Shown here piece by piece: positions 1-9,962 of a stretch of 64,000 nt of DNA (positions are counted from its first letter, which is position 1; every line of letters begins with the position of its first letter). The stretch lies in the NCBI GenBank assembly GCA_963723495.1, contig CAVRQR010000013.1, positions 359,080-423,079 on the forward strand. Direction: 5' to 3'. This DNA is from Gp6-AA40 sp963723495 (GTDB taxonomy: Bacteria > Acidobacteriota > Vicinamibacteria > Vicinamibacterales > UBA2999). The notes under the pieces were generated by a model. That model had not been told where the DNA came from. It searched no databases and saw only the letters and a program-made list of their open reading frames with translations. Both the position numbers and the translations under genes were made by a program.

Positions 1-124
1 CTGGCTGTCCAAATACGTGAGGTGAAGCGTTATACGTGGGACGGTCGCTCCACCTGTCGGCATGGGACGCCGGCGCGAGCGGCGGCAGGGAGACTCATTG
101 GAACAGGGCCCCAGGGGTGGACGG

Positions 125-2893
125 ATGTCCGTCCGTTCGCCAGGTACCGCGGTTGACCTTATCGAGTCCCGGTCCGGTTGGTTTTCCTCCCTTCCGCAGG
201 GAGCTGCGTTACTCAGCCTTGCGCTTGGCAGTGTTGTGTTACTTGGTCGAGCCCTCGACCTCAGCATCCTGCACGGCCTCCTTCCTGGTATTACTACCGT
301 CAAGTCGAGTGCGGCTACCAGCTTCATCCTGGGTGGTGGGTCGCTCCTGATGCTCGTCCGCGGCCGCGAAGCCTATTTGTGGGCTCGTATCTTCGCTGCC
401 GGTCTACTGGTGCTGATGACCGTGGCATGGGTCGGCGTGGGGCTGGCGGAAGCCGGCCTGACCTCCATTGAACCTGTAGGGCTCGGGTTTCAGGCCACGT
501 TCGGGTTTACCTTGCAAGGCGCCGCGCTCCTTCTCCTGACAAACAAGCGGTTGACCGCGCGGAAGATTGGCGCGGAGCTCGCCCTGGCGGCCGCGTTCGT
601 GGGGTGGGCCGGCCTGATCCTCTACACCTACAGCGCAGGTCTCGTGTCGTGGGAATCCGTGTCCTGGATGGTCTTCACGTCACTTGGTGCGACCGTACTC
701 GGCCTCGGGACGGCGGCCGCTGACGAAGTTCTCAGCCCGTTCCGCGTCCTGCGAAGCGACGGTCCTGGTGGAGCGCTCGCAAGGTATCTGGTGCCGGTCG
801 TGGCCATCACGCCCTTTGTCCTGGGGTGGATAGACCTCGCTGGTCAGCGTGCCGGATGGTACGAGCCGACGCTCGGCGTGGCTGTCCTGACCATCGCCAG
901 CAGCGTTCTCTTCGCGTTCCTTGTCGTCACCTACGCGTCGCGCCTGGACCGCAGCGAGGCACGCCGTCAGTCTGCCGAACGCGTGCTGAGGGAATCGGCG
1001 GAATTCAACACGCAGATCGTCGCCAGCGCCCAGGAAGGTATTGTCGTCGTCGACGAACACCAACGGTGTGTGTTGTGGAACCCGTTCATGGAGCGGCTGA
1101 CCGGCGTCCCGGCGCAGGACGTTGTCGGGAAGCCCCTCATGCAGACGACATCACTCGGCGTGCTGACACAGCTCGAGACGATGGAGCGGGCGTTGGCCGG
1201 GCAGCACGTCGAAGACGACGTAGAGAGGCCGACGCCGTCGGGCAGTTCGGCCTGGCTCCTGGTCGCCCACACGCCGCTCAAGAACGCTGATGGCGGCATC
1301 AGAGGTGCGATCGTCACGGTTCATGACATCACGGAGCTGAAGCAGGCGGAGCAGGCACTGCGCGAGTCACAGAAGCGGACGTCGACGACGCTGGCCGCAC
1401 TTGGCGTCGGCGTCTGGGAACTCGATCTTGCGACCCGTGCGGTCGTCTGGACCGAGAACGCATCTCCACTGCTGGCGTCATCACCTGATTCCATTCGCGC
1501 GCTCAATGACATCATCGACCGCATTCATCCAGACGATCGGGTGCCGACCTTGTCAGCCATCGACCGGGCGATCGCGACCAGGAGCGACTTCGACGTGGAG
1601 TCGCGGATCGTGCTGCCCGACGGCAGCATCCAATGGATGCGCAGCAAGGGTCGTGTTGTGCCTGATCCCACGGGTGGCGCCGAACGGCTGATCGGTGTCA
1701 CGTCCGACGTGACCGGGCGTCATCTGCTCGAGAGGCAGTTCCTCCAGGCACAGAAGATGGAAGCGGTCGGGCAGCTCGCCGGTGGCGTGGCGCACGACTT
1801 CAACAACCTGCTGACCGCCATCCTTGGGTACTCCGCAATGGTCAAGGAGGGCATCAGCGATCCGGTTGGCCGGAAGAACGTCGACGAAGTGATCAAAGCG
1901 GCGATGCGTGCGACTGCGTTGACGAAGCAGCTGCTGGCCTTCAGCCGACGGGAGACGCCGGAAGTCGTCGTGCTGAATGCCAACGAAGTCGTGCGGGACC
2001 TGCTCGACATGCTGCGACGCCTCATCGGCGAGCATGTCATCCTGAGGACCACGCTTGCCGAAAAGCTGCACTCGATTCGCACCGACCGCGGGCAGCTCGA
2101 ACAGGTCATCGTGAATCTGGTTGTCAACGCGCGTGATGCGATGCCCAAAGGGGGCCGCCTTGGCGTCAACACGGCCAACGTCCGAGTCGCCTCCGACGTC
2201 AACGCTCACGGCGGCCTCATCCCGCCGGGCGACTACGTCGTGCTCGGGGTCACCGACACCGGGATAGGGATCAGCGACGAGGTGCGGGCACACCTGTTTC
2301 AGCCGTTCTTTACAACCAAGGTTCGTGGCAAAGGAACCGGCCTTGGCCTTGCGACCGTGCACGGGATCGTGGCCGCCGCTCATGGCTACATCGCCGTCGA
2401 GAGCGAGCTCGACAAGGGCGCAACCTTCAAGGTCTACTGGCCGCGGAGCGTCGATCCTGTCCGGGAAAGCCGACCGTTGAACGATGACCCGCCGCGTCTG
2501 GACGTTCCGTCAATCTGCACGTCGGTGCTCATCGTCGAGGACGAGGAAGCCGTTCGCTACCTCTCCCGCGTCATCCTCGAGCGCGCCGGCCACAAGGTGT
2601 TCGAGGCGTCAACGCCGGAGCAGGCTGAGAGGATGTTGTCCGAGATCGGCCCGTTCGACGTGCTTGTCTCTGACTTGATGCTGCCTGGTGGTCGAGGGAC
2701 CGAACTGTTTGCGCGCATGCGCCTCCGTCATCCGGCATTGCGCGTGGTGTTCATGTCCGGGTACGTGGATGACGAGATCCTGAAGCAGACAGACGTCGAC
2801 GCGACGATGCGCTTCATCCAGAAGCCTTTCGCTGCCGCCGCGCTCCTCGATAGCGTCACGAGCCTGCTCGCCACTGACAACGCACGCGGGTGA
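125..2893 (+). CDS. Membrane-bound hybrid sensor histidine kinase (PAS-PAS-HisKA-HATPase-REC)
   Basis: Senses a signal and autophosphorylates, passing phosphate to its own C-terminal receiver. About eight hydrophobic segments fill residues 20-285. Two PAS domains follow (about 290-410 and 415-530). The H-box GGVAHDFNNLLTAI puts the phospho-acceptor at about His557. The ATPase has the N-box VVNARDAMPKGG and G-boxes DTGIGI and GKGTGLGLATV. The receiver starts near residue 800 with VLIVEDEE, and the phospho-acceptor is about Asp850 in VSDLMLPG. I chose the ATG at 125, preceded by AGGGGTGG; an in-frame ATG at 62 would add 21 basic residues with no homology-like character. Ligand and output partner are not visible. 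The receiver may control phosphate flow, since no DNA-binding domain is attached. Confidence 0.93.
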   Translation: MSVRSPGTAVDLIESRSGWFSSLPQGAALLSLALGSVVLLGRALDLSILHGLLPGITTVKSSAATSFILGGGSLLMLVRGREAYLWARIFAAGLLVLMTVAWVGVGLAEAGLTSIEPVGLGFQATFGFTLQGAALLLLTNKRLTARKIGAELALAAAFVGWAGLILYTYSAGLVSWESVSWMVFTSLGATVLGLGTAAADEVLSPFRVLRSDGPGGALARYLVPVVAITPFVLGWIDLAGQRAGWYEPTLGVAVLTIASSVLFAFLVVTYASRLDRSEARRQSAERVLRESAEFNTQIVASAQEGIVVVDEHQRCVLWNPFMERLTGVPAQDVVGKPLMQTTSLGVLTQLETMERALAGQHVEDDVERPTPSGSSAWLLVAHTPLKNADGGIRGAIVTVHDITELKQAEQALRESQKRTSTTLAALGVGVWELDLATRAVVWTENASPLLASSPDSIRALNDIIDRIHPDDRVPTLSAIDRAIATRSDFDVESRIVLPDGSIQWMRSKGRVVPDPTGGAERLIGVTSDVTGRHLLERQFLQAQKMEAVGQLAGGVAHDFNNLLTAILGYSAMVKEGISDPVGRKNVDEVIKAAMRATALTKQLLAFSRRETPEVVVLNANEVVRDLLDMLRRLIGEHVILRTTLAEKLHSIRTDRGQLEQVIVNLVVNARDAMPKGGRLGVNTANVRVASDVNAHGGLIPPGDYVVLGVTDTGIGISDEVRAHLFQPFFTTKVRGKGTGLGLATVHGIVAAAHGYIAVESELDKGATFKVYWPRSVDPVRESRPLNDDPPRLDVPSICTSVLIVEDEEAVRYLSRVILERAGHKVFEASTPEQAERMLSEIGPFDVLVSDLMLPGGRGTELFARMRLRHPALRVVFMSGYVDDEILKQTDVDATMRFIQKPFAAAALLDSVTSLLATDNARG

Positions 2894-2932
2894 TACACTC
2901 GCCACCGCTGCGGGCCGGAAGACTGCACGAGC

Positions 2933-3415
2933 ATGACGTCGCCTCTCCAGCGTTTCAAGGACGCGCAGGATCAGCGGGCCTCGGGTTTCGAGTCGGCGCT
3001 CTCCGAGATACGTGAAGGCGGCAAGCGCAGTCACTGGATCTGGTACGTGTTCCCCCAGTTATCCGGACTCGGTCAATCGGCGGCCGCGCAGACCTACGGC
3101 CTGCGAGGCGTGTCCGAAGCCAGGGAGTATCTGCGCGATCCTCTCCTCCGTTCGCGGTTCCTAGCCATAGCCTCAGCTGTCGCTGAACAGGTCGGCCATC
3201 GTCACGTGTCGCTGCAGCGGTTGATGGGCTCGCCGATTGATGTGAGGAAGCTCGTGTCGTCGCTGACGCTCTTCGGTCACCTTGCGAACCAGTTGCACGC
3301 CGAAAATGGCGGCGACGACTACGCTGCGCTCGCTCGCGTCGCGCACGAGCTCCTCACTGTGGCGAAGACGGAAGGTCACGCTCCCTGCCAATTCACGCTC
3401 GATCATCTTCGATGA
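2933..3415 (+). CDS. DUF1810 family protein
   Basis: A 160-residue protein carrying the hallmark of the DUF1810 family, HWIWYVFPQLSGLG, near residue 33, and the downstream helical part containing the REYLRDPLLRSR segment. Length matches the family (about 140-160 residues). The molecular role of the family is not established; it is cytoplasmic, with no signal peptide or membrane segment. It starts 39 bp after the sensor kinase stop on the same strand and could be co-transcribed. No clear Shine-Dalgarno sequence precedes the ATG. Confidence 0.88.
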   Translation: MTSPLQRFKDAQDQRASGFESALSEIREGGKRSHWIWYVFPQLSGLGQSAAAQTYGLRGVSEAREYLRDPLLRSRFLAIASAVAEQVGHRHVSLQRLMGSPIDVRKLVSSLTLFGHLANQLHAENGGDDYAALARVAHELLTVAKTEGHAPCQFTLDHLR

Positions 3416-3420
3416 TCGAG
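3398..3420. terminator. Candidate bidirectional terminator hairpin
   Basis: Perfect 10-bp inverted repeat CTCGATCATC / GATGATCGAG with a 3-nt loop (TTC). It overlaps the stop codon of the DUF1810 gene and sits just before the end of the convergent flavin oxidoreductase gene. There is no long T-tract, so its terminator role is inferred from position. Confidence 0.5.
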
Positions 3421-3434
3421 GCGGCGCCTCTCGA

Positions 3435-4580
3435 TCAGTAGATCGGTGTATTCGGCGGCAACCCGCAGAGCACGCGACCGTACAGCTCCAGCGCCGTCTG
3501 CGTGTGCATGATCGCGTGATTGGCCAGCGCCTGCACGTCACGCTGGAAGCGCTGAATCGGGACGTGTGTTTGAATCGACGAGGCACCGCTCGCGTAGAAC
3601 AGCGTGTCGACCGACTGTCTCGCCAGGCCCATGGCAAAGGCGATGTGCGCGCGGGACTTGACGCGTGAGTCGAGCGACATCGGTCCGCCCGTATGGCGAT
3701 CGAGGAGCGCTGCCGCCCGCCGCACGTGAGCGTCGGCTGATTCGAGCGTCAGGGCAGCGTCGGCCAGCTGAAGATGAGTGACCGGTGCTTCAGCCTTGTT
3801 CGTGTAGAAGGTGTAGGCGATGCCGCGGCCCGGAAGCCGCGAGCGAAATTCCTCCAGCGCGCCGCGGGCCATGCCGAGCAGCGTGCCGCCGGCGTTGACG
3901 GTCAGCACGGGAGACAGCGGGTAGTTGAAGTAAGGGTTGTCCGCGTTGTGGCGGGCTGGCAGCCGTGCCTCGAGCATATCCGGCAACCTGAGACAGCGAT
4001 AACCGGGGACGAACACGTTATCGGCCACGATGGTGTTGCTGCCGGTCGCCGACATCCCGGTGGCGTACCAATCGTCGATGATCGTGAGTTCGCGGCTGCG
4101 CGCAATCACGCATGTCGGGACCGCCTCGGCTCCAGTGCCGACAACAGCGTTCAGCACCGTCCAGCGCGCACCGTGGCAGCCGGTGTTGAATCCCCATCGG
4201 CCGCTGACGACGAGGCCGCCGTCTTTCGGCACACCCGTTCCCGTCGGCGAGAAGACGCCGCTGATGCGCGGGTCGCGATCCGCGAAGATCTCGTCCTGTG
4301 CCTGATCGGGGAACGTCCCGACGAGCCATGACATCGCGCTGAAGATCGTGGCGACCCATGACGTCGAGGGGCAGCCGCGAGCGAGATGAGCCAGCACCTC
4401 GCACTGCGTCTCGAAATCGACTTCCGCGCCACCGTATCGTTTGGGCGCGGTCATGGAGAAGATGCCGGCGTCGCTCAGGGCATCGAAGCTCGCGTCGGAC
4501 ACACGCCGGGACTGCTCCGCGACAGTGGCACGTTCGAGAAGGAGTGGAACCAGCGCGGCCGCGCGTTCGACCAGGGTCAT
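3435..4580 (-). CDS. Acyl-CoA dehydrogenase-fold flavin oxidoreductase / flavin-dependent monooxygenase (HsaA/DszC-like)
   Basis: About 381 residues of the acyl-CoA dehydrogenase fold. The middle part (LARGCPSTSWVATIFSAMSW and GVFSPTGTG...VSGRWGFNTG) resembles the two-component flavin monooxygenase branch (HsaA, HpaB-like, DszC), where a charged C-terminal helix bundle follows. The C-terminal part LANHAIMHTQTALELYGRVL is typical of this branch. I use the ATG at 4580; an upstream ATG at 4610 would overlap the preceding zinc-ribbon gene by 20 bp. Substrate is unknown and no dedicated flavin reductase lies nearby. A true acyl-CoA dehydrogenase is less likely because I do not see the usual acyl-CoA catalytic glutamate context. 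Confidence 0.72.
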   Translation of the reverse strand: MTLVERAAALVPLLLERATVAEQSRRVSDASFDALSDAGIFSMTAPKRYGGAEVDFETQCEVLAHLARGCPSTSWVATIFSAMSWLVGTFPDQAQDEIFADRDPRISGVFSPTGTGVPKDGGLVVSGRWGFNTGCHGARWTVLNAVVGTGAEAVPTCVIARSRELTIIDDWYATGMSATGSNTIVADNVFVPGYRCLRLPDMLEARLPARHNADNPYFNYPLSPVLTVNAGGTLLGMARGALEEFRSRLPGRGIAYTFYTNKAEAPVTHLQLADAALTLESADAHVRRAAALLDRHTGGPMSLDSRVKSRAHIAFAMGLARQSVDTLFYASGASSIQTHVPIQRFQRDVQALANHAIMHTQTALELYGRVLCGLPPNTPIY

Positions 4581-4590
4581 GCCGCCGATT

Positions 4591-4776
4591 CTACTCGGAA
4601 CCATCGGCACGCTTCAGATCGACGTAGCGCTCGTCTTCGCTGCGATACACGCGAACCCGCCACGGATTGCAGCAGATCTCACAATCCTGGATGAACGAGC
4701 CGCGCACGTCCGGCTCGATGTAGATGTCGACCTGCTCTCCGCAGTACGGGCAGGTGACCGTGAAGGTGTCGTCCAT
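4591..4776 (-). CDS. CPXCG-motif cysteine-rich small protein
   Basis: A 61-residue protein with two cysteine pairs, CPYCGEQ near residue 9 and CEICCNPW near residue 32, and the acidic linker DIYIEPDVRGSFIQD. This matches the family named for its CPXCG motif, a presumed zinc ribbon of unknown role. The ATG directly follows the stop codon of the MscS gene (TGA at 4779-4777, ATG at 4776), so translation is probably coupled. It is the bridge between the MscS gene and the flavin oxidoreductase in a minus-strand run. Confidence 0.85.
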   Translation of the reverse strand: MDDTFTVTCPYCGEQVDIYIEPDVRGSFIQDCEICCNPWRVRVYRSEDERYVDLKRADGSE

Positions 4777-5925
4777 TCAGATCTTTTCGGCAGGCATGTC
4801 TTCTGCGCTCGTGCGACCGACGCCCTTGAGCCGAACGGTCACAGGCCGATGCGGGAATTCGATCCCGCGCGCCTCGAAGGCGAGCTTGATCCGCCGACGG
4901 AACTCGCGGCCGACACTCCACTGCTGGATCGGCACGGTCTTGATGCGAACGCGCAGCTGCACGGAGGTCTCACCAAACGACTCGACGCCGAGCACTTCGA
5001 GCGGTTCGAGGATGTGGGATCCATGCACCGGGTCGGTCCGCAGTTCCTCCGCAACCGAGCGGAGCACATCTTCGACGGCGTCGACGTTCTCCTCGTACGG
5101 GATCGCGATGTCGAGCACGGCGTAGGAGAAGTCCTTGGTCATGTTGGACAGGTCGTTGATCACACCGTTCGGGATGACGTGCACCGTTCCGTCGTGGCCG
5201 CGAAGGACAATTGTCCGCAGGCGGATCGCTTCGACGAGACCGGACTTGCCATTGATCGAGACGACGTCGCCGAGGCGGACCTGGTCCTCCAGGATCAGGA
5301 AGAAACCTGCGATCACATCGCGGACAAGATTCTGTGCTCCGAAGCCCACTGCGAGGCCGGCGATCCCGGCGCCGGTCAGGATCGGGCGGATGTCGACGTT
5401 GAACAGCGAAAGCGCCATCAGCGTGGCGACGCCGACGACGAGCAGCGTGGCGACGACGCGCAGCAGCTGACCGAGCGTGGCGATGCGCTTCCTGCGTTCG
5501 AGCAGGTCCGTCTGGCTGCCGTCGCGAGAGACGAGAAAGATCTGAAGGCTGTCGATCAGAAAGTGCGAGGCCCGCGCGACGAGATACGCGCTGGTGGCGA
5601 TGACGACCAGGCGCAGACCCGGGCCCATCAGCCACGACATCACCTCTTCGGCGGAGATTCTGGGAGCCCCCCGCACGCCGATCCCGCGCAGCATGACGAG
5701 ACCCGCGACGAGGAGGGCGACGAACCAGAGCGTCGAACGAACGAAGCGGGTGAGGCGTTTGGCGAACTGGGCTCCCTCGTCGAGCACGCCGTCGCGCTCG
5801 AGTCGGGCGGCAAAGCGGTCGATCGCTCGAGTCGCAAAGCGCAGCACCGCCCAGACGAGCAGGGCGGCCGCCAGAGCTCCGGCTACAGCCGGAAGCAGTG
5901 TCGTGAGGTTCATCGCGTCGGACAT
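4777..5925 (-). CDS. MscS-type mechanosensitive ion channel
   Basis: A 382-residue inner-membrane channel that releases solutes on hypo-osmotic shock. Four hydrophobic segments occupy the first ~190 residues. The pore helix and beta domain carry the MscS signature: AGIAGLAVGFGAQNLVRDV, then FLILEDQVRLGDVV, then the VIPNG element and the mixed alpha/beta C-terminal cage. A second start (MNLTT) lies four codons in. It belongs to a minus-strand series with a second mechanosensitive-type protein and trehalose/glucan enzymes, consistent with osmotic adaptation. Confidence 0.93.
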   Translation of the reverse strand: MSDAMNLTTLLPAVAGALAAALLVWAVLRFATRAIDRFAARLERDGVLDEGAQFAKRLTRFVRSTLWFVALLVAGLVMLRGIGVRGAPRISAEEVMSWLMGPGLRLVVIATSAYLVARASHFLIDSLQIFLVSRDGSQTDLLERRKRIATLGQLLRVVATLLVVGVATLMALSLFNVDIRPILTGAGIAGLAVGFGAQNLVRDVIAGFFLILEDQVRLGDVVSINGKSGLVEAIRLRTIVLRGHDGTVHVIPNGVINDLSNMTKDFSYAVLDIAIPYEENVDAVEDVLRSVAEELRTDPVHGSHILEPLEVLGVESFGETSVQLRVRIKTVPIQQWSVGREFRRRIKLAFEARGIEFPHRPVTVRLKGVGRTSAEDMPAEKI

Positions 5926-6016
5926 ACAGGCAGGGCTCTCGACACAGTCTAAGACGTCGACACCTGCCGACGGTACCCCCGACAGTGGTGTGTGTGTATT
6001 CGGCGGTCTTTTCGGC

Positions 6017-6202
6017 CTAGTTCCGGCCCTGGTGAGAGTCGCTGCGAGCCCGCTCGCTCAGCCAGTCATCACTCATGACCAGCGGGGCTGGCTGCCGCCA
6101 CCAGCGCACGAGGAGGGCCGTCATGGCCGACACGAAGCCCAGCACTGTCACCGCTATGAGCGGCGTGGCCGGAGCCTCGAGTTTCTCTATGCGGACGGTC
6201 AC
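6017..6202 (-). CDS. Possible small single-pass membrane protein
   Basis: A 61-codon frame starting with GTG that encodes one clear hydrophobic segment (TPLIAVTVLGFVSAMTALLVRWW) and a polar tail. It lies between the two mechanosensitive-type genes on the same strand, 39 bp after the upstream stop. No good Shine-Dalgarno sequence precedes it and I do not recognise the family. The 316-bp stretch 5926-6241 holds nothing else I can support. Confidence 0.35.
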   Translation of the reverse strand: MTVRIEKLEAPATPLIAVTVLGFVSAMTALLVRWWRQPAPLVMSDDWLSERARSDSHQGRN

Positions 6203-6241
6203 GTTGCACTGAATTCAATCTACGTGCCAGCGCTTAAAGAG

Positions 6242-6943
6242 TCATAGATGAGATATCTCGTCAGCGCTGGAGCGCTCCTGTTCAGGAAACTGATGCTCGA
6301 GAATCCGCTTGGCGATCCCGCGTCCGCCGATGCCGAAGGCGATGGCGACCGCCAGGCTGAGTGCTCCAAACGCAATCGCAAAAGCCGTCAGCACGACCGA
6401 TCGCGCGACCGCGATCTGTTCGAGTGCCATGGCACCCGTCAGGATGAGGATCAGCCACCGCACCGCACCGCTCAACAGGCGCGGAGAGGGGACGCGGGCG
6501 TTGACTGCCGCGAGTACCGTCGCACGCCACGCGAAGTTAGCGACGACGAAGCCGATGATGAGAATCACGACCGCGAGCAGCAACCGCGGCACGAATGCCC
6601 AGAAACTCTCCAGCAATCCCTGCAAAGACTCGAAGCCCAGTACATCGATCCCTGACAGCAGGAAGCCCAGCCAGACGAGCCAGAACACGATCGCGCCGAT
6701 CAGCGCATCGGCCGGAGGGAGGTCAGCGGTCCGAAGCAGGGAAGCGACACCAAATCGCTCTGCCGCGACGTTGATTCGGACCCAGCCGAGCAGTACGCGA
6801 ACCAGGGTTCGCAGCAGCATGGCGATCAACCATCCCATGATGATGATGGCCAGGGTCGTGACCATTCGCGGCAGGAAGACCGCGAGCGAATCCACGAAAT
6901 TCGTTCCGGCCTGTCTGAGGGCGTTCGCGATCATCTGGGCCAT
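6242..6943 (-). CDS. Conserved TM-helix (MscS-related) membrane protein
   Basis: A 233-residue, highly hydrophobic protein of the type with paired conserved TM-helix repeats (PF05552-like) seen in mechanosensitive-channel relatives. The two repeats are visible around residues 20-45 (LPRMVTTLAIIIMGWLIAML) and 118-140 (FVPRLLLAVVILIIGFVVAN). The C-terminus FGALSLAVAIAFGIGGRGIAKRILE resembles the pore-lining helix of MscS, but the large cytoplasmic beta domain is absent. Its start is 3 bp from the glycosyltransferase stop, so it is in the same operon. Probably an accessory channel or a minimal MscS-like pore. Confidence 0.8.
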   Translation of the reverse strand: MAQMIANALRQAGTNFVDSLAVFLPRMVTTLAIIIMGWLIAMLLRTLVRVLLGWVRINVAAERFGVASLLRTADLPPADALIGAIVFWLVWLGFLLSGIDVLGFESLQGLLESFWAFVPRLLLAVVILIIGFVVANFAWRATVLAAVNARVPSPRLLSGAVRWLILILTGAMALEQIAVARSVVLTAFAIAFGALSLAVAIAFGIGGRGIAKRILEHQFPEQERSSADEISHL

Positions 6944-6946
6944 GAC

Positions 6947-8216
6947 TCACCTCGGGCTGTTGTTCCAGCGCAGAATGAGGTCGGGTTTCGAACGTTCAAA
7001 ATCCCGACACAACGACTCGAGCGCTTCTTCCACTTCTGCCTCAGGCGCACCGGCGTACTGCCGGAGGAACGAGCCCGTCCGGCCGAGATAGAGTGGTGCG
7101 AGCGCTTGCACAACGTGATCTCGCCGCATCACCCCGGCGCGGTAGGCGAGCATGAACTCATAGACGGTCGCAACCCACAACTCGTCCGGGTAACGCAGAT
7201 GCGCCCCTTGTTTGGTCGCGATCCGCTCGAGGGTCGACAGCGTGTCCCCGCTCAGGATGTGCTCGAGCACCGACCGCAGATTCTCGAGGTCCTTCGCAAA
7301 CGCCTCGGTCAGGCGGCTTCCGGCCACCGTCGGTGGTTCGACGGCCACGGGAGGCGGGGGACTGACCAGCATTATCGGTTCCGACCCACTGCGTTCGAGC
7401 CAATACGGCGCGTGCCGTTCGAGACAGTCGAACGCCGAGCGCACGACCTGTTCCGAACAGTTCTCCAAAGGGCGCTCGCGGCGGCCCGGGCGGATGCGGG
7501 TTGAGACCGGCCTGACAACACCGGAAGCCGCGCGCGAGTGCTTCCCCGGTGACCCAGAGGTCGATTCCAACCCGCCCCAACTCGGTGTCCCAGACATCCT
7601 GTTCGAGGCAGTGTGTGACGAAACGGCTCGAGCAGGTGAATTCCGGCGCCACCGGCTCACGAACCTGCCAGCCATAGGCGGCTCGCATCAGCGGGCGTAC
7701 CAACTGCGTGACAAGTGGGCCGTCGAGCGGATGGCGTGGATAGACCGGCGCAACGTAGTCGTACTGCTGGTCGCGTACCGGTCTGACCAGCGCTGCGATG
7801 CCCTCTGGTGTGATGCCGGAGACGTCGGCATTGATGACGGCGACAGCGCGCGCCTGCGTCAACTCGGCTGCCGTCATGATCTGGCGCAGTGCGTTTCCCT
7901 TGCCCGGCACGCCGTGATACGGCGTGCTGATGCGATGAACGGTTCGCAGCGAGTGCGACACGGTGACGGTGCCAGAGTCGTCTGTGGACGCATGCCGAAC
8001 CATGTTCGGCGTCCCGTCGTCCGAGCCGCCGTCGGAGTTGATGAGGACGGTGCGATCGCGGGGGAAGTAGCGCGCGAACGACTGATGGACGGCCTTGACG
8101 ACCGAGCGGATCGTTGAGGCGTTGTTCAGCGTGGGGACGCCGACGAGCACGTCCACATGGCCGACGGCCATGAGGTGGTGCAGCAGTTCGTCCGAGAGCA
8201 GGCTGTCGCTCGCCAC
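6947..8216 (-). CDS. GT-A family glycosyltransferase, frameshifted near 7490
   Basis: Family-2-like nucleotide-sugar transferase. The N-terminal half has VDVLVGVPTLNNASTIRSVV, the DXD-like INSDGGSDDGT region and the VPGKGNALR loop seen in glucosylglycerate/mannosylglycerate-type synthases. Residues up to about 240 lie in one frame; the rest, from about 7490 down to 6947 (SEQVVRSAFDCLERHAPYW onward), continues in another, so one base is probably missing or extra in the CCCGGG-rich stretch near 7480-7500. Start is a GTG at 8216. Its place between trehalose synthase and mechanosensitive-type genes suggests a compatible-solute or glucan-related product, but the acceptor cannot be read from sequence. 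Confidence 0.72.
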
Positions 8217-8299
8217 ACGTCACCACACCGGACAGTCGCGCCGCCCGATGTGCGGAACGTGGCCGTGAGCGGCGACACGAGAAGAAAGACGTGCGGACA

Positions 8300-9962
8300 C
8301 TAGAGTCTTCTCAGTCTGAACCAGTAGAACGCGTATGGGCCCAGCGTCAACATGTACGGAAGCTCACCGATGCGCGGGAACAGACTTCGCCCGAACATCT
8401 CGATCGGCACCGCACCGGCGAGCGACTGCAGATCGAGTTCGACCGCCTGCGCGCTGCTCGAGAGATTGCAGACACAGAGCACCTGATCTCTGCCGAGCGT
8501 CCGCAGATAGGCGAGCACGCGGTGATTGGCCGGCTTGAGAAACGTCGTGGATCCACGGCTGAAGACAGGAGTGGACTGCCGCACTGCAATGAGCCGGCGC
8601 ATCCAGTTCAGCAGCGAGTGATCGGCCCGTGTCTGTGATTCGACGTTGACCGCCTGATAGCCAAAGAGCGGGTTGGAGATCAACGGTTGCGCCAGCCGCT
8701 CGGGGTCGGCGCTAGAAAACCCGGCGTTCCATCCTCCGTTCCACTGCATCGGCGTTCGCACACCGTTGCGATCGCCGAGGTAGATGTTGTCCCCCATGCC
8801 GATCTCGTCGCCGTAGTAGATGATCGGGCTTCCCGGCATCGACATCAGCAATCCGTTCATCAGCTCGATGCGGCGTCGATCCCCATCGATCAGGGGAGCG
8901 AGACGCCGCCGGATGCCCAGGTAGATTCGCGAGTCGGGATCGCGCGCGTACTCGTCGATCATGTAGGCGCGCTCGACGTCGCTCACCATCTCGAGCGTCA
9001 GCTCGTCGTGGTTGCGCAGGAAGATGCCCCATTGGCACGTGTCAGGGATGTCTGGTGTGCGCTCGATGACCTCGACGAGCGGCTTGCGATCTTCGAGCCG
9101 CACGGCCATGAACATGCGCGTCATCAAGGGGAAGTGAAACGCCATGTGGAACTCGTCGCCGTTGCCGAAGTACGGCCGCACGAGTTCGGGAGGCTGGTTG
9201 GCCTCGGCGAGGAGCATACGGTCCGGAAAGTGCTCATCGAGGTTCGCACGCAGGAACTTGATGACGTCGTGCGTCTCGGGCAGGTTCTCGCACGATGTGC
9301 CCTCCCGTTCAATGAGGTAGGGAACGGCGTCGACCCGGAACCCGTCGACGCCAAGCCCCAGCCAGAAGCGCATCACGTTCCACATCTCTTCGCGCACTGC
9401 CGGGTTGTCGTAGTTCAGGTCAGGCTGATGGCTGAAGAACCGGTGCCAGTAGTAGGACTTGGACTCGGGATCCCACGCCCAGTTCGATCGCTCTGTGTCG
9501 ATGAAGATGATGCGGACGCCGCGGTACCGATCGTCGGTGTCGCTCCAGACGTACCAGTCGCGCCGCGGGTTGTCGCGCGACATCCGGGCTTCCTTGAACC
9601 AGGCGTGCTGGTCGGAGGTGTGATTGAGGACCAGCTCGGTCACGACGCGCAGGCGACGTTGCGTGCGCGGCATCGAGGAACTCGCGAAAGTCGTCGAGAG
9701 TGCCGTAGCTCGGATGGATGCTGTAGTAGTCCGCGATGTCGTACCCGTCGTCTCGAAACGGTGACGGATACATCGGCAACAGCCACAAGCAGGTCACGCC
9801 AAGGTCGGCGAGGTAATTGAGCTTGCTCGACAAGCCGCGAAAATCGCCGATGCCATCGCCGTTGCTGTCGGCAAACGTCTTGACGTGCAGCTGGTAGATG
9901 ACCGCGTCCTTGTACCAGAGCGGTTGCCGATCGGCCGCCGGTACGGGCAACGGCATGCTCAT
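8300..9962 (-). CDS. treS: Trehalose synthase (maltose alpha-D-glucosyltransferase), frameshifted near 9665
   Basis: Interconverts maltose and trehalose by intramolecular transglucosylation (GH13). The N-terminus KDAVIYQLHVKTFADSNGDG and the acidic loop DDGYDIADYYSIHPSYGT are characteristic of TreS. Catalytic elements are present: nucleophile in GVDGFRVDAVPYL, acid/base in MLLAEANQ, and stabiliser in FLRNHDELTL. The frame breaks inside the strand that should read DAAHARNLRVVTELVLNHTSD, near 9665. Rebuilt length is about 554 residues, normal for TreS without a fused maltokinase. The start ATG at 9962 overlaps the glgX stop in an ATGA arrangement, so the two are translationally coupled. Confidence 0.88.

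Noticed and set aside
4441..5952. Long plus-strand open frame of about 500 codons
   Set aside because: Antisense to the MscS and zinc-ribbon genes. Its protein is rich in Asp, Arg and His with no domain, typical of the complement of a high-GC gene.
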